Below, piece by piece: positions 37,064 through 48,207 of a DNA stretch of 64,000 nt. The position numbers and the translations under genes are program-made. The notes under the pieces are model-generated. The model ran no database searches. It was not told the DNA's origin and worked only from the letters and a program-made list of their open reading frames with translations. Every line of letters starts with the position of its first letter. Positions within the stretch are counted from its first letter, which is position 1. The stretch covers positions 186,001-250,000 of the forward strand of contig NZ_WNXZ01000002.1 in assembly GCF_009733845.1 (NCBI RefSeq). Direction: 5' to 3'. Source of the stretch: Pseudactinotalea terrae. Lineage in GTDB: Bacteria; Actinomycetota; Actinomycetes; Actinomycetales; Beutenbergiaceae.

Positions 37064-37139
37064 TGCGTTGGTCGTATAGCGTCACCGCCTAGGTACCGAG
37101 GAAAGAAGGATCCGGCTCGCCCTCCGGGCCGCTATCGAC

Positions 37140-39188
37140 ATGAACGTCAAGAAGCTGCTGCGCGGACCACTCATCTGGGTGGCGATCGCGCTCCTGGTCG
37201 TCTTCACCAGCTTTCGGCTGCTCGCCGGCGGTGGACCGCAGACCATCGACACGTCCACCGGAATGGAGCTGCTGGAGGGCGACACCCTCACGGCCGTCGA
37301 GATCAACGACGGCTACCAGCGGGTCACCCTCAGCCTGAGCGAGCCGCTCACGGTCGACGACGTCGACAAGGGCGAGGTGGTGCAGTTCTACTACGCCTTT
37401 GCGCAGGCCGACGACGTGGCCGACGCGGTCGCCGACGCGCGCGCCGACGAGCGGTTGCCCGATGGCTACAACTCGGTGGTCCCGCAGCCCTCGATCTGGT
37501 CCTCGATCCTGCCGCTGCTGCTGACGGTGCTGCTGCTCGGTGGTCTGTTCTGGTTCCTGATGTCGCGCGTGCAGGGCGGCGGCAACCGGATGATGAACTT
37601 CGGCAAGTCGCGCGCCAAGCAGGTCACCAAGGAGATGCCCAAGGTGACGTTCGCCGACGTCGCCGGTGTCGACGAGGCGGTCGAAGAGCTGGGCGAGATC
37701 AAGGACTTCCTCTCGGACCCCGCGAAGTTCCAGGCCGTCGGGGCCAAGATCCCCAAGGGCGTGCTGCTGTACGGACCCCCCGGAACCGGTAAGACGCTGC
37801 TCGCCAAGGCGATCGCCGGTGAGGCGGGTGCGCCGTTCTACTCGATCTCCGGTTCGGACTTCGTGGAGATGTTCGTCGGTGTCGGTGCCTCCCGGGTGCG
37901 CGACCTGTTCGAACAGGCGAAGGCGAACGCGCCGGCGATCATCTTCGTGGACGAGATCGACGCCGTCGGTCGGCACCGCGGCGCCGGGCTCGGCGGCGGT
38001 CACGACGAGCGCGAGCAGACGCTGAACCAGCTCCTCGTGGAGATGGACGGCTTCGGCGGCAACCAGAACGTCATCATGATCGCGGCCACCAACCGCCCCG
38101 ACATCCTCGACCCGGCGCTGCTGCGCCCGGGTCGCTTCGACCGCCAGGTGGCGGTGGAGGCACCCGACCTGCGCGGTCGCGAGGAGATCCTGCGGGTGCA
38201 CGCCAAGGGCAAGCCGATGGCACCGAACATCGACGTCCACATGGTCGCCAAGCGCACGCCGGGGTTCACCGGTGCCGACCTGGCGAACGTGCTCAACGAG
38301 GCCGCGCTGCTGACCGCCCGCATGGGACGCGACCAGATCGACAACTACGCGCTCGACGAGGCCATCGACCGCGTGATTGCCGGTCCGCAGAAGCGCACCC
38401 GTGTGATGAACGAGAAGGAGCGCAAGCTCACCGCCTACCACGAGGGCGGTCACGCCCTGGTGGCGGCAGCGCTGCGCTACACCGACCCCGTCACCAAGGT
38501 GACGATCCTTCCCCGCGGCCGTGCGCTCGGTTACACGATGGTGATGCCCGCCGAGGACAAGTACTCCGTGACCCGCAACGAGCTGCTCGACCAGCTCGCG
38601 TACGCGATGGGCGGCCGGGTGGCCGAGGAGATCGTCTTCCACGACCCGAGCACCGGCGCCTCGAACGACATCGAGAAGGCCACCGGGACCGCGCGCAAGA
38701 TGGTCAAGGAGTACGGCATGAGCGAGCGCATCGGTGCGCTGCGCATCGGCCAGGCCGATGGCGAGGTGTTCCTCGGTCGGGACATGGGGCACCAGCGCGA
38801 GTTCTCCGAGGAGGTCGCCGGGGTCGTCGACGACGAGGTGCGCCGCCTCGTCGACGCCGCCCACGACGAGGCCTGGGAGATCCTCACCGAGTACCGGCAC
38901 GTCCTCGACGACCTCGCGCTCGCGCTGCTGGAGCGAGAGACGCTCAACCAGGAGGAGATCGCTGAGGTCTTCAGGCCCATCGAGAAGCGGCCACCGCGGC
39001 CGGTCTGGCTCTCCAGCGTGCACCGCACGGTGAGCGAGATCCCGCCGGTGCAGTCGCCGAAGGAGATCGCCAGCGGCGCGCCGCGGATGCTCCCGCAGGA
39101 CCAGGCCGCGGCCGCCGGGAACGACGAGAGCCCGGCCACCGAGGTGCGCGAGACCCCGCCCGACCAGCCGATCGACTCCCAGGGCTGA
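37140..39188 (+). CDS. ftsH: ATP-dependent zinc metalloprotease FtsH
   Basis: Membrane-anchored AAA+ protease degrading misfolded and regulatory proteins. It has 682 residues. Two helices (about 10-30 and 120-140) flank an extracytoplasmic loop. Walker A is YGPPGTGKT (211-219), Walker [12 protein letters not shown], the SRH region [19 protein letters not shown], and the zinc site H434-E-G-G-H438. The last 60 residues are disordered and Pro/Ala-rich. The ATG has only a weak ribosome site. Confidence 0.97.
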   Translation: MNVKKLLRGPLIWVAIALLVVFTSFRLLAGGGPQTIDTSTGMELLEGDTLTAVEINDGYQRVTLSLSEPLTVDDVDKGEVVQFYYAFAQADDVADAVADARADERLPDGYNSVVPQPSIWSSILPLLLTVLLLGGLFWFLMSRVQGGGNRMMNFGKSRAKQVTKEMPKVTFADVAGVDEAVEELGEIKDFLSDPAKFQAVGAKIPKGVLLYGPPGTGKTLLAKAIAGEAGAPFYSISGSDFVEMFVGVGASRVRDLFEQAKANAPAIIFVDEIDAVGRHRGAGLGGGHDEREQTLNQLLVEMDGFGGNQNVIMIAATNRPDILDPALLRPGRFDRQVAVEAPDLRGREEILRVHAKGKPMAPNIDVHMVAKRTPGFTGADLANVLNEAALLTARMGRDQIDNYALDEAIDRVIAGPQKRTRVMNEKERKLTAYHEGGHALVAAALRYTDPVTKVTILPRGRALGYTMVMPAEDKYSVTRNELLDQLAYAMGGRVAEEIVFHDPSTGASNDIEKATGTARKMVKEYGMSERIGALRIGQADGEVFLGRDMGHQREFSEEVAGVVDDEVRRLVDAAHDEAWEILTEYRHVLDDLALALLERETLNQEEIAEVFRPIEKRPPRPVWLSSVHRTVSEIPPVQSPKEIASGAPRMLPQDQAAAAGNDESPATEVRETPPDQPIDSQG

Positions 39189-39194
39189 TCGCCG

Positions 39195-39791
39195 ATGTCC
39201 GAGGAGTCCGAGGTCAACGGGCAGCTGGGGTACGACGAGGACGCGGCGATGGCGGCGGTCCGTGCGCTGCTTGTCGCACTCGGCGAGGACCCGGAGCGGG
39301 AGGGGCTGCTCGAGACTCCGCGCCGGGTGGCGCGCGCCTACCGGGAGGCGTTCTCCGGCCTCGGGCAGGAACCCGCGGACGTGCTGCAGACCTTCTTCGA
39401 GATCGAGCACAACGAGCTCGTGCTCGTCCGTGACATCGAGGTCTACTCCACGTGCGAGCACCACCTGCTGCCGTTCCACGGCGTCGCCCACGTGGGCTAC
39501 ATCCCCGGCGAGGACGGTCGCGTGACCGGGCTGAGCAAGCTGGCGCGCCTCGTCGACGTCTACGCCAAGCGGCCCCAGGTCCAGGAACGCCTGACCTCCC
39601 AGGTGGCCGACGCCCTGATGCAGCAGCTCGGTGCCCGTGGCGGCATCGTCGTGATCGAGTGCGAGCACCTGTGCATGTCGATGCGCGGGGTCCGCAAGCC
39701 GGGCTCGCGCACGGTGACCTCGGCCGTGCGTGGCTCGCTGCGCGACCCCACCACGCGCGCCGAGGCGATGAGCCTGATCACGCGTGCGTGA
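39195..39791 (+). CDS. folE: GTP cyclohydrolase I
   Basis: Makes 7,8-dihydroneopterin triphosphate from GTP, the entry to folate. It has 198 residues. Zinc ligands are in [11 protein letters not shown] and [21 protein letters not shown] and RPQVQERLT are conserved. It begins six bases after ftsH and starts the folate operon folE-folP-folB/K. Confidence 0.97.
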   Translation: MSEESEVNGQLGYDEDAAMAAVRALLVALGEDPEREGLLETPRRVARAYREAFSGLGQEPADVLQTFFEIEHNELVLVRDIEVYSTCEHHLLPFHGVAHVGYIPGEDGRVTGLSKLARLVDVYAKRPQVQERLTSQVADALMQQLGARGGIVVIECEHLCMSMRGVRKPGSRTVTSAVRGSLRDPTTRAEAMSLITRA

Positions 39792-39803
39792 GAGGGTTGA
39801 CCC

Positions 39804-40685
39804 GTGAGCGCCGTCGACCCTGTTGCCACGAGGGTGATGGGGATCGTCAACGTCACGCCGGACTCCTTCAGCGACGGCGGTCAGTGGCTCGACCCTGAGC
39901 TCGCGATCGCGCACGGGCGCCACATGCTGGATCAAGGCGCGGACATGCTCGATGTCGGTGGCGAGTCCACCCGGCCGGGCGCCACGCGTGTCGAGGCGGC
40001 GGTCGAGCTGGACAGGGTGCTGCCGGTGGTGCGCGGGCTGGCGGGTGAGGGTGCCGAGGTCAGCGTCGACACGATGCGGGCCTCGGTCGCCGCGCACGTG
40101 CTCGACGCCGGCGCCCGGTGCATCAATGACGTCTCCGGCGGGCTCGCCGATCGCGACATGCCGCGCCTGATCGCCGAGCGGGGCTGCGACGTCATCATCA
40201 GCCACTGGCGCGGCCACTCGGACGTGATGGGGCAGCGGGCCACCTACGGAGACGTCGTGGCCGAGGTCTCCCGGGAGCTGGCCGCGCGCGTGGACGCCTT
40301 CCTCGGCGCCGGCGTGCGGCGCGAGCAGATCGTGCTCGACCCGGGGCTGGGGTTCGCGAAGAACGGGCAGGCCAACTGGCAGCTGCTGGCGCACGTCGAG
40401 GCGCTGATGACGGCGAACTTCCGGGTGCTGGTGGGTGCCTCCCGCAAGCGGTTCCTCGGTGAGCTGCTCGCGCACGACGGCGTCCCGGCACTGCCGACGT
40501 ACCGCGACGGCGCCACCGCGGCGGTCTCGGCGCTGATGGCTGAGCGTGGTGTCTGGGCGGTGCGGGTGCATGACGTGGCAGGCTCGGTGGACGCAGTGCG
40601 GGTCGCCACCGCGGTGCGCACGGCGCGTGCCGGTTCCGGCGGCGGTACGAACTCGAGCAGGTCGGGGACAGGAGAGCTGACATGA
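39804..40685 (+). CDS. folP: Dihydropteroate synthase
   Basis: Joins 6-hydroxymethyl-dihydropterin pyrophosphate to p-aminobenzoate; the sulfonamide target. It has 293 residues. Motifs: [43 protein letters not shown] and [10 protein letters not shown]. The GTG start follows GAGGGTTGACC. The stop overlaps the folB start (ATGA). Confidence 0.97.
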   Translation: MSAVDPVATRVMGIVNVTPDSFSDGGQWLDPELAIAHGRHMLDQGADMLDVGGESTRPGATRVEAAVELDRVLPVVRGLAGEGAEVSVDTMRASVAAHVLDAGARCINDVSGGLADRDMPRLIAERGCDVIISHWRGHSDVMGQRATYGDVVAEVSRELAARVDAFLGAGVRREQIVLDPGLGFAKNGQANWQLLAHVEALMTANFRVLVGASRKRFLGELLAHDGVPALPTYRDGATAAVSALMAERGVWAVRVHDVAGSVDAVRVATAVRTARAGSGGGTNSSRSGTGELT

Positions 40686-42355
40686 ACGACGTCATCAGGC
40701 TGATCGGTCTGGGCGGGGTCGGGCGGCACGGTGTGCTGCCCGAGGAGCGCCGCGCGGGCCAGCTGTTCAAGGTCGACGTCATCATGGCGGTCGACACCCG
40801 CGCTGCTGCCGAGGGCGACGACCTCGACCTGACGGTCAACTACGCCGAGGTGGCCGCCGACGTGGTCGGCCTCGTCGAGGGTGAGCCGGTCAACCTGGTC
40901 GAGACCCTCGCGGCCCGCATCGCCGACGCCGTGCTGGCACGCGCAGCCGTGCAGAGCGTCGAGGTGACCGTGCACAAGCCGGAGGCGCCCGTGGGCGTGC
41001 CGTTCGACGACGTGCAGGTCACGATCGTGCGCGACCGCTCCACGGCCGATCTCGCGCCCGCCGCGCAGGAGCCGGTGGTGGCAGCCGCGCCCGCCATGGC
41101 CCCGGCCGCTCCCGCGGCTGTCGCTGCCGTGCACGAGCCCGAACCGCAGCCGGAGGGCCGGCCGACCGATCTCGACGCCGAGCCCGACGAGCCCGTCGAG
41201 GTCGTGCTCGGCCTGGGTGGGAACGTCGGCGACGTGCGCGCCACGCTGCGCCAGGCGATCGACGACCTGGCAGCCACCTCGATCCTCGAGGTCGTCGACG
41301 TGGCCCCGCTCGCGAAGACCGCCGCCGTGCTGCAGCCCGATGCCGTCTCGCAGCCCGACTTCCTCAACACCGTGGTGGTCGTGCGCACGAGCGCCTCGCC
41401 GCGCGCGGTGCTCGCCGTCGCGCACGAGATCGAGAACGCGCACGGGCGGGTTCGCGAGCAGCGCTGGGGCGAACGCACCCTCGACATCGACATCATCACC
41501 TATGGCTCGGTGTCCAGCCCCGATCCGGAGCTGAGCCTGCCGCACCCCCGCGCCAACGAGCGGGCGTTCGTGCTCGTGCCGTGGTCCCACATGGACCCCG
41601 ATGCGTTCCTGCCCGGCCTCGGCGGCGGTCCGGTGGCCGTGCTCGCCGACACCGCACCGGACCGCGACGGAGTGCGGTGGCTGGCGCTGGACTGGTACGA
41701 GCAGCGTGGGGCACTGCCGGAGCCCGCACCGGTCCCCGCCCCGGCGCCCGCGGAGGCCGAGCCGGAGGCGGAGGACCTCTCGACGTCACGCGTCGACACC
41801 GGGAACGCCGGCGGCACGCCGGTCGCCCTCGCCGAGCCCGAGCAGGCGTCGATCCCGGAGCCTGCGCCCTGGGTGCCGCAGCCGGTCCCGGAGCCGACCC
41901 CGCAGCCCGAGCCGCTGCCGACCCCAGAACCCGAGCCGGAGCCGATCCCCGAGCCCGGGCCCCTGCCCCTGCCCCAGCCCGAGCCGATCCCCGAGCCCGA
42001 GCCCGGGGCCCTGCCCCAGCCCGAGCCGATCCCCGAGCCCGAGCCCGGGCCCCTGCCCCAGCCCGAACCGGCGCCCGCGCCCGCGCCGGAGCCGGTGGTG
42101 CCGACCCCCGAGCCCACTCCGGCGCCGATGCCGCAGCCCGAGCCCGAGCCCGTTCGTGAGCAGGAGCCCGACCCGGCACGGTTGGCGCCGCCGGTCCTGC
42201 CGACCCCGCCCGCCCAGCCGGCCCCGGACCCGGTGCACCGGCCGGCGGGCGAGCCACGGCCGCTCAACCCGTGGGAGCAGCCTGTCGAGCCCGAGAGCCC
42301 GCAGCGGATACGCCCGCGCTGGGAGCCGATCCGCCGCGAGGACACCGAGGAGTAG
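40682..42355 (+). CDS. folK: Bifunctional FolB-FolK with a proline-rich tail
   Basis: One 557-residue chain with two folate activities. Residues 1-120 are dihydroneopterin aldolase ([36 protein letters not shown]). A linker of about 50 Ala/Pro/Glu residues follows. Residues about 172-335 are HPPK pyrophosphokinase ([43 protein letters not shown]). From about 340 to the end is a Pro/Glu/Gln-rich tail with a 14-residue repeat. FolB and FolK carry out consecutive-branch steps before FolP, so fusion is functionally sensible; the tail is unusual for folate enzymes. Confidence 0.93.
   Translation: MNDVIRLIGLGGVGRHGVLPEERRAGQLFKVDVIMAVDTRAAAEGDDLDLTVNYAEVAADVVGLVEGEPVNLVETLAARIADAVLARAAVQSVEVTVHKPEAPVGVPFDDVQVTIVRDRSTADLAPAAQEPVVAAAPAMAPAAPAAVAAVHEPEPQPEGRPTDLDAEPDEPVEVVLGLGGNVGDVRATLRQAIDDLAATSILEVVDVAPLAKTAAVLQPDAVSQPDFLNTVVVVRTSASPRAVLAVAHEIENAHGRVREQRWGERTLDIDIITYGSVSSPDPELSLPHPRANERAFVLVPWSHMDPDAFLPGLGGGPVAVLADTAPDRDGVRWLALDWYEQRGALPEPAPVPAPAPAEAEPEAEDLSTSRVDTGNAGGTPVALAEPEQASIPEPAPWVPQPVPEPTPQPEPLPTPEPEPEPIPEPGPLPLPQPEPIPEPEPGALPQPEPIPEPEPGPLPQPEPAPAPAPEPVVPTPEPTPAPMPQPEPEPVREQEPDPARLAPPVLPTPPAQPAPDPVHRPAGEPRPLNPWEQPVEPESPQRIRPRWEPIRREDTEE
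41972..42055 (+). repeat. 42-base tandem repeat in the folB-folK tail
   Basis: Two adjacent 42-base units (41972-42013 and 42014-42055) differ at one base and encode [15 protein letters not shown]. Partial copies flank them on both sides. Such in-frame repeats can change copy number without breaking the gene. Confidence 0.85.
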
Positions 42356-42358
42356 CTT

Positions 42359-42862
42359 GTGAGCGAGCCGGACCCCGGACTGCGGGTGCGGTGGTCAACG
42401 CTGGGGGCGGTCTTCCTCGTCGTCGGCACCCTGAGCGCGGTCGCGCTGCGCTGGTGGCAGAGCCGAGGCGGTGACCTGCCGCTGATGCCGCTGGCGCTCG
42501 CGCTGCTGCTGGGGCTCGTCGCAGCGACCACGCTGCTGCTCGGGCTGCGGGTGAAGCGCTGGGTCGGTCGTGGCGAGCTGCTCGACGGCCCCGGCGCCAC
42601 CCGCACGCTGGTGCTGGGGCAGACCGCCGCGCTCGCGGGCGCGGCCGTGGGCGGCTACCTCACCGCCTCGCTCGCGCTGGCCGCGATGCGGCTGGAGGCG
42701 CCGGACCCGCGTGCGGTGGCCGTCTCCTCCGGGATCTGCCTGCTGGCAGCCGTCGCGATGACGGTCGCGGGCATGATCACGCAGTGGTGCTGCAGGGTGC
42801 CGCCCGACGACGACGACGGCGACGGCCTGTTCGCCGACCGCGCCCCGCCACCAGCACACTGA
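42359..42862 (+). CDS. DUF3180 membrane protein
   Basis: A 167-residue protein with four helices (LGAVFLVVGTLSAVAL, LALALLLGLVAATTLLLGL, AALAGAAVGGYLTASLALA and the AVAMTVAGM region), typical of DUF3180, which follows folK in most actinobacteria. No reaction is known. It has a GTG start three bases after the folK stop, in the same operon. Confidence 0.88.
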   Translation: MSEPDPGLRVRWSTLGAVFLVVGTLSAVALRWWQSRGGDLPLMPLALALLLGLVAATTLLLGLRVKRWVGRGELLDGPGATRTLVLGQTAALAGAAVGGYLTASLALAAMRLEAPDPRAVAVSSGICLLAAVAMTVAGMITQWCCRVPPDDDDGDGLFADRAPPPAH

Positions 42863-42883
42863 TCAGCAGGGGAGAATGGCCGT

Positions 42884-43369
42884 ATGGAGTCAGCAGCGTT
42901 CGACATACCCGGTGTGACCTGGAGCAGCGTCTCCGACAAGCTGATCGGGGTGCGCCGGCTGACCACCGGGATCTGGCTGGGCCTGCCGCTGGTCATCGCC
43001 GCGGTCCCCGCGGTGATTTTCGGCGGTGCCGTGTGGATCGCGCCGGCCGTGTTCGCGGCGTTCCTCGTCTGGGCGTTCTGGCTGATCCCGCGGCAGGTCC
43101 GCGCGATCGGCTACGCCGAGCTCGAGGAGGACCTGCTGATCCGCAAGGGCGTGATGTTCCGCTCGATCGTGGTGGTGCCCTACGGCCGGATGCAGTTCGT
43201 CGACGTCCAGGCCGGCCCGCTGACCCGGCGCGCCGGGATCGCGCAGGTGCAGCTGCACACCGCGTCGCCCGGCACCGACGCCGCGATCCCGGGCCTGCCC
43301 GAGGCGGAGGCCGCGCGGCTGCGTGACCGGCTGTCCGAGGCCGGCGAGGCGAGGCTGGCCGGCCTGTGA
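42884..43369 (+). CDS. PH-domain (YdbS-like) membrane protein
   Basis: A 161-residue protein with two helices near residues 32-70 (LVIAAVPAVIFGGAVWIA, FAAFLVWAFWLIPR) and one bacterial PH domain: IRKGVMFRSIVVVPYGRMQFVDVQAGPLTRR is its core, split here by position about 85-115. Partner proteins of the YdbS/YdbT pair are linked to membrane stress or antimicrobial resistance in other bacteria. The stop overlaps the following YdbT-like gene. Confidence 0.87.
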   Translation: MESAAFDIPGVTWSSVSDKLIGVRRLTTGIWLGLPLVIAAVPAVIFGGAVWIAPAVFAAFLVWAFWLIPRQVRAIGYAELEEDLLIRKGVMFRSIVVVPYGRMQFVDVQAGPLTRRAGIAQVQLHTASPGTDAAIPGLPEAEAARLRDRLSEAGEARLAGL

Positions 43370-44952
43370 CCGCTCCTTGGAGCCCGCCTCCTGGTGTCCA
43401 CGCGCCCGGCGAGCAGCCGCCGCCCGGCGTGCAGCCGCCGCCCGGCGTGCAGCCGCCGCCGGACGCGCCCGAGCACGCGACCGCGCCGATCGAGTGGCGC
43501 CGCCTGCACAAGGTGACGCCGCTGCTCAACGCGTGGAAGGCGGCCGCGGTCCTCCTGGGCATCGCCGTCTGGAACTACAGCGAGGCGCTCGCCGAGCTCG
43601 AGCTGCCGGTGCTGCAGAAGGCCCTGTTCGTCATCGGGGCGATCGTGCTGGGTGCCCTGGTCGGCCTGGGCTACGGCGCGCTCGCCTGGCGGCGCACTCA
43701 GTACGGCATCAGCAACGAGTCCGTGTTCCTGCACTCCGGGGTGCTCTGGCGGCAGCAGCGGCACGTGCGGCTGGACCGGTTGCAAGCCGTCGACGTCACG
43801 CAGCCGTTGCTCGCGCGCCTCTTCGGGTTCTCCTCGCTCAAGATCGAGTCCGCTGGAGGGGCAGGATCCAACCTGACGCTGTCCTACCTGACCGACGACG
43901 AGGCGCAGCGCGTCCGCAACGAGATCCTCGCTCGCGCCGCCGGCGTCAAGCAGCGTGAGCAGCCCGAGGGAGGCCCGCCGGTCGAGGCGGAGGCCGCCCC
44001 GGAGCGACAGCTCCTTGAGCTGTCCTCGGGCCGGCTGCTGGCCTCGTTGCTCCGTTCGGCCGGCGTCATCATCGCGGCGCTCGCCGTCGTCGCGGTGGTG
44101 GTCGCCGTGATCGTCACCGACACCTTCCGGTACGCGGCGGGCTCGATCGGTGGCGTCGTCGCCGCAGCGGGCTACGTGTGGTCCCGGTTCGCCGGCGAGT
44201 TCTCGTTCCGCATCGGCATCTCTGCCGACGGCATCCGCCTGCGGCACGGGCTGCTCGAGGCCAAGGCCCGCACGGTGCCGCCGGGCCGGGTCCAGGCGAT
44301 CTCGCTCTCCCAGCCGCTGCTGTGGCGCGGCAAGGACTGGTGGCGGCTGCGCATGAACGTCGCCGGCTACGGCGGCGAGACGGGCCAGGACGCCACCACG
44401 GTGCTGTTCCCGGTGGCCACCACCCAGGAGGTGCGGCAGATCCTGCCGCTCGTGCTGCCGGACCTCGGCACCGACTCCCCGGTGGAGACGCTCGACGCCG
44501 CCCTGACCGGTACCGGGGAGGACCACGGCTTCGTGACCACCCCGCGCCGGGCGCGGTTCCTCGACCCGTTCGCCTGGCGCCGGCAGGGCATCCGCGTCAC
44601 CCGCACCGCGGTGCTGCTGCGCTCGGGCGTGTGGTGGCGCTACCTGGCGATCGTGCCGCACGAGCGGACGCAGTCGCTCGGGATCAAGCAGGGCCCGGTG
44701 GAGCGGCGCGTCGGTCTCGCCGACCTCGAGTTCCACTCCACCACCGGACCGGTGCTCTCCAAGGCCTACCACCTGGACGTGGACGTCGCCCGCGAGCTCC
44801 TTCTCGACCTGGCCGAGCGGAGCCGGGAGGCTCGCCGCCACGCCGCTCCCGAGCGGTGGATGGCGCAGGCGGAGCAGCCCGTGGCGCCCGCGTTCCTGCG
44901 AGCTGGCTACGCGGGGGTGCTGCCGAGCACGCCGGACCGGAGCGCGCAGTGA
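43366..44952 (+). CDS. Large PH-domain (YdbT-like) membrane protein
   Basis: A 528-residue membrane protein with three bacterial PH modules: [37 protein letters not shown] and [20 protein letters not shown] mark them. Helix pairs lie near residues 50-110 and 225-265. The N-terminus is Pro-rich with a GVQPPP repeat. It is co-translated with the shorter PH protein (GTGA overlap). The role is not known; the pair likely forms a complex. Confidence 0.87.
   Translation: MTAPWSPPPGVHAPGEQPPPGVQPPPGVQPPPDAPEHATAPIEWRRLHKVTPLLNAWKAAAVLLGIAVWNYSEALAELELPVLQKALFVIGAIVLGALVGLGYGALAWRRTQYGISNESVFLHSGVLWRQQRHVRLDRLQAVDVTQPLLARLFGFSSLKIESAGGAGSNLTLSYLTDDEAQRVRNEILARAAGVKQREQPEGGPPVEAEAAPERQLLELSSGRLLASLLRSAGVIIAALAVVAVVVAVIVTDTFRYAAGSIGGVVAAAGYVWSRFAGEFSFRIGISADGIRLRHGLLEAKARTVPPGRVQAISLSQPLLWRGKDWWRLRMNVAGYGGETGQDATTVLFPVATTQEVRQILPLVLPDLGTDSPVETLDAALTGTGEDHGFVTTPRRARFLDPFAWRRQGIRVTRTAVLLRSGVWWRYLAIVPHERTQSLGIKQGPVERRVGLADLEFHSTTGPVLSKAYHLDVDVARELLLDLAERSREARRHAAPERWMAQAEQPVAPAFLRAGYAGVLPSTPDRSAQ
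43414..43461 (+). repeat. 18-base tandem repeat (QPPPGV)
   Basis: CAGCCGCCGCCCGGCGTG occurs twice in tandem (43414-43431, 43432-43449), followed by a partial third copy, in the Pro-rich cytoplasmic N-terminus of the YdbT-like protein. Confidence 0.8.
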
Positions 44953-46697
44953 CCGGCCGGCCCGGCCGGCTCGGGGTGGGCGTGGTCGGTGCCGGCCGCG
45001 TGGGCGCTGTGCTCGCCCACGTGCTGCGCAGCGCCGGGCACGCCGTGATCGGCGCCAGCGGCGTCTCCGCCGCGAGCCGGGACCGGATCGCCGAGCTGCT
45101 GCCCGGTGTGCCCGTGCTCGAGGTCGAGCAGGTCGTGGAGCGCGCCGAGCTCGTGATGCTCACCGTGCCCGACGACGCCCTGGCGCCCCTCGTGCAGGGC
45201 CTCGCCTCGCTCGGCCGGTTCCACGAGGGCCAGATCGTGCTGCACACCGCAGGTCGCTACGGGACCGAGGTGCTCGCGCCCGCCCGCGCGGCCGGCGCGA
45301 TCCCGCTCGCGATCCACCCGGCGATGACGTTCAGCGGCACCGCCTCCGACGTGGCACGCCTGACCGGTGCGCCGTTCGCGGTCACGGCCGAGGAGGCCAC
45401 GCTGCCGATCGCGCTCGCGCTGGTCGTGGAGCTCGGCGGTGAGCCAGTCGTGCTGCCCGAGGAGGCGCGGGTGTGCTACCACGCGGCGCTCTCGCACGCC
45501 TCGAACCATCTCGTCACGCTCATCGCGCAGGCCCGCTCGGTGCTGGCCACGATCGACGGCGTGGACCCCGCCGTGCTCGGACCCCTTGCCCAGGCGGCGC
45601 TCGACGGCGCCGTGCATCGCGGTGACGCGGCGCTGACCGGTCCCGTCTCGCGCGGCGACGCGGGCACGGTCGCCGAGCACCTCGAAGCCCTCTCCGGCGT
45701 CGGCGGCCAGCCCGACCTGCTGCCCAGCTACCAGGCACTCGCGACCGCGACGGCGGAACGCGCCTCCCGCGCCGGGCGGCTGTCCGCAGCCCAGCTCGCC
45801 GAGGTGCTGACCGTCCTCGACGGCCACGCGACCCGCCCAGGCGGCGCGCCGCCCCGGCTGGTCAGCACGATCGCCGAGCTACGGGCCGCGCTCACCCGGC
45901 GCCGCCGCGCCGTCGTGATGACGATGGGCGCCCTGCACGAGGGCCACCTGGCGCTCGTGCGCCGCGCAGCGCTGCTCGCCGAGGAGGTCGTGGTCACGAT
46001 CTTCGTCAACCCGCTGCAGTTCGGGGCGGGGGAGGACCTCGAGCGGTACCCGAGGACGCTCGATGCCGACCTGGCCAAGCTGACCGAGACCGGCGTCGTC
46101 GACATCGTGTTCGCGCCGTCGGCAGCCGAGCTGTACCCCGACGGCGCCCCGCTCGTCACGCTCAGCGCAGGCCCGATGGGCGAGGTGCTGGAGGGCGCCT
46201 CGCGCCCCGGGCACTTCGACGGTGTGCTCACCGTGGTCAGCAAGCTGCTGCACCTGACCGCACCGGATGTCGCGATCTTCGGCCAGAAGGACGCCCAGCA
46301 GCTTGCGCTCGTGCGCCGCATGGTGGCCGATCTCGACCTGGCCGTCGAGATCGTCGGCGAGCCGACCGTGCGGGAGCCGGACGGGCTCGCCCGCTCGAGC
46401 AGGAACGTGTACCTGAGCGCCGCGGAGCGCCAGGCCGCGCTCGTGCTCTCACGGGCGATGCGGGCCGGCGCCGGCGCTGCCGCGGGTGGCCCGCAGGCGG
46501 TCCAGGACGCGGCGCAGGAGGTGCTCGACGGCGCCGGCGACCTGGTCGAGGTCGACTACCTCGCGCTCGTGGACCCCGCCACGATGCGTGCGCCGGAGAG
46601 CTCGGATGGGACCAACGCCACACTGCTTCTGGTGGCTGCCAGGGTCGGCCCGACTCGGCTGATCGACAATGCGATGATTGACTATCCCGGTGAGTAG
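44949..46697 (+). CDS. panC: DUF2520 Rossmann protein fused to pantothenate synthetase
   Basis: A single 582-residue frame. Residues 1-300 are a Rossmann-like/DUF2520 protein: [18 protein letters not shown] (NAD(P) loop), [11 protein letters not shown], and the helical [15 protein letters not shown]. Residues about 305-582 are PanC, joining pantoate and beta-alanine with [20 protein letters not shown] (H330-x-x-H333), [17 protein letters not shown] and SSRNVYLS. No stop lies between, and no in-frame start lies near the expected PanC N-terminus (nearest GTG 45804, ATG 45917), so the fusion appears real. DUF2520 resembles ketopantoate reductase-like enzymes and might supply pantoate; that is inference. 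The GTG start overlaps the YdbT-like stop. Confidence 0.92.
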   Translation: MTGRPGRLGVGVVGAGRVGAVLAHVLRSAGHAVIGASGVSAASRDRIAELLPGVPVLEVEQVVERAELVMLTVPDDALAPLVQGLASLGRFHEGQIVLHTAGRYGTEVLAPARAAGAIPLAIHPAMTFSGTASDVARLTGAPFAVTAEEATLPIALALVVELGGEPVVLPEEARVCYHAALSHASNHLVTLIAQARSVLATIDGVDPAVLGPLAQAALDGAVHRGDAALTGPVSRGDAGTVAEHLEALSGVGGQPDLLPSYQALATATAERASRAGRLSAAQLAEVLTVLDGHATRPGGAPPRLVSTIAELRAALTRRRRAVVMTMGALHEGHLALVRRAALLAEEVVVTIFVNPLQFGAGEDLERYPRTLDADLAKLTETGVVDIVFAPSAAELYPDGAPLVTLSAGPMGEVLEGASRPGHFDGVLTVVSKLLHLTAPDVAIFGQKDAQQLALVRRMVADLDLAVEIVGEPTVREPDGLARSSRNVYLSAAERQAALVLSRAMRAGAGAAAGGPQAVQDAAQEVLDGAGDLVEVDYLALVDPATMRAPESSDGTNATLLLVAARVGPTRLIDNAMIDYPGE

Positions 46698-48207
46698 CGG
46701 CAGCGGTAGCACAGAGCACGACGACCAGACCTCGTCCCTCCCCGAGCAGTACCGCGTGCGCCGGGAGAAGCGGGACCGGCTGCTCGCCGAGGGGCGCGAG
46801 CCGTACCCGGTCGCGGTCCCGGTCACGCACACGATCGCGCGGGTCCGTGCGGAGCACCCCGATCTCGAGCCCGGTGCCGAGACCGACGACGTCGTGGGCG
46901 TCGCCGGGCGCGTGGTGCACCTGCGCAACACGGGCAAGCTGTGCTTCGTCACGCTCGCCGACGGTGCGGGCGAGCGCCTCCAGGTGATGCTCTCGCTGGC
47001 CGAGGTCGGGCAGGAGGAGCTGGACGCGTTCAAGTCCGACGTCGATCTCGGCGACCACGTGTTCGCCCATGGCCGCGTCATCTGCTCCCGCCGCGGGGAG
47101 CTCTCGGTCTTTGCCGACTCCTGGCGGCTGGCCTCCAAGGCGCTGCGCCCGCTGCCGACCCTCCACAAGGAGAGCTCGGAGGAGGCGCGCGTGCGGCAGC
47201 GCTACCTCGACCTGATCGCGCGCCCAGTGGCGAGGGACATGGTCAGGGTGCGCTCCGCCGTCGTGCGATCGATCCGGTCCGAGCTCCATGAGCGAGGGTT
47301 CACCGAGGTCGAGACCCCGATGCTGCAGACCCAGCACGGAGGGGCCTCGGCACGGCCGTTCATGACGCACATGAATGCCTACGACATCGATCTCTACATG
47401 CGGATCGCGCCCGAGCTGTTCCTCAAGCGAGCCGTGGTGGGGGGCATCGAGCGGGTCTTCGAGCTCAACAGGATCTTCCGGAATGAGGGTGCGGACTCCA
47501 CGCACTCTCCCGAGTTCGCGATGCTCGAGTCCTACGAGGCATATGGCGACTACATGTCTGTCGCAAGGTTGACACGTGAACTTGTTCAGGCGGCGGCCAT
47601 GGCTGCATTCGGGACGACGGCGGTCACTCTCGCGGACGGCACGACATACGACGTGGGCGGCGAATGGCCGCAGCTCGACATGTACACGGTGACCTCGGAG
47701 GCTATGGGCGCGACTATCACGCCCGATACTCCGCTCGCAGAGTTGTTGACGCACGCGGATGTGGCCGGCCTGAAGATCGATCCCAAGCACGTCATCGAGG
47801 GGAAGGTCGCCGAGCTGCTCTTCGAGCATTATGTCGGTGACCATCTGCACGAACCGACATTCGTGCTCCACTACCCGGTGGACACCTCGCCGCTGGTGCG
47901 GGCGCACCGCAGCAGGCCGGGCGTCGTGGAGAAGTGGGACCTGTACGTGCGCGGTTTCGAGCTGGCCACGGGCTACTCCGAGCTCGTCGACCCGGTGGTG
48001 CAGCGGCAGCGCTTCGAGGCGCAGGCGCTGCTCGCCGCCAAGGGCGACCACGACGCGATGCGCGTGGACGAGGACTTCCTGGAGGCGATGGAGCACGGGA
48101 TGCCACCGATGGGCGGCATGGGTATGGGGCTCGACCGACTGCTCATGGCCCTCACCGGACAAGGCATTCGCGAGACGATCCTATTCCCGTTGGTGAAGCC
48201 GCGATGA
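46690..48207 (+). CDS. lysS: Lysyl-tRNA synthetase (class II)
   Basis: Charges tRNA-Lys. It has 505 residues: an N-terminal OB-fold (about 50-150) and the class II core with motif 1 ([11 protein letters not shown]), motif 2 ([13 protein letters not shown]) and motif 3 ([15 protein letters not shown]). The GTG at 46690 overlaps the panC stop by 8 bases; TTG 46678 is a less likely alternative. Bases 47341-47880 have visibly lower GC and unusual codons (TTG, ATA-like thirds) than both flanks, a sign of recombination. Confidence 0.96.
   Translation: MSSGSGSTEHDDQTSSLPEQYRVRREKRDRLLAEGREPYPVAVPVTHTIARVRAEHPDLEPGAETDDVVGVAGRVVHLRNTGKLCFVTLADGAGERLQVMLSLAEVGQEELDAFKSDVDLGDHVFAHGRVICSRRGELSVFADSWRLASKALRPLPTLHKESSEEARVRQRYLDLIARPVARDMVRVRSAVVRSIRSELHERGFTEVETPMLQTQHGGASARPFMTHMNAYDIDLYMRIAPELFLKRAVVGGIERVFELNRIFRNEGADSTHSPEFAMLESYEAYGDYMSVARLTRELVQAAAMAAFGTTAVTLADGTTYDVGGEWPQLDMYTVTSEAMGATITPDTPLAELLTHADVAGLKIDPKHVIEGKVAELLFEHYVGDHLHEPTFVLHYPVDTSPLVRAHRSRPGVVEKWDLYVRGFELATGYSELVDPVVQRQRFEAQALLAAKGDHDAMRVDEDFLEAMEHGMPPMGGMGMGLDRLLMALTGQGIRETILFPLVKPR

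Noticed and set aside
37089-40571. A 1160-codon open frame on the minus strand opposite ftsH, folE and folP
   Set aside because: It mirrors strong, conserved genes and has the Arg/His/Asp-rich composition of antisense frames in high-GC DNA; no family motif is present.
41972-42055. CRISPR-like array
   Set aside because: The units are directly adjacent, in frame and coding, with no spacers.
45804-46697. A separate panC gene starting at GTG 45804 or ATG 45917
   Set aside because: 45804 lacks a ribosome site and lies inside the DUF2520 helical end; 45917 would remove the first beta-strand of PanC. The fused frame is simpler, though an internal start cannot be excluded.
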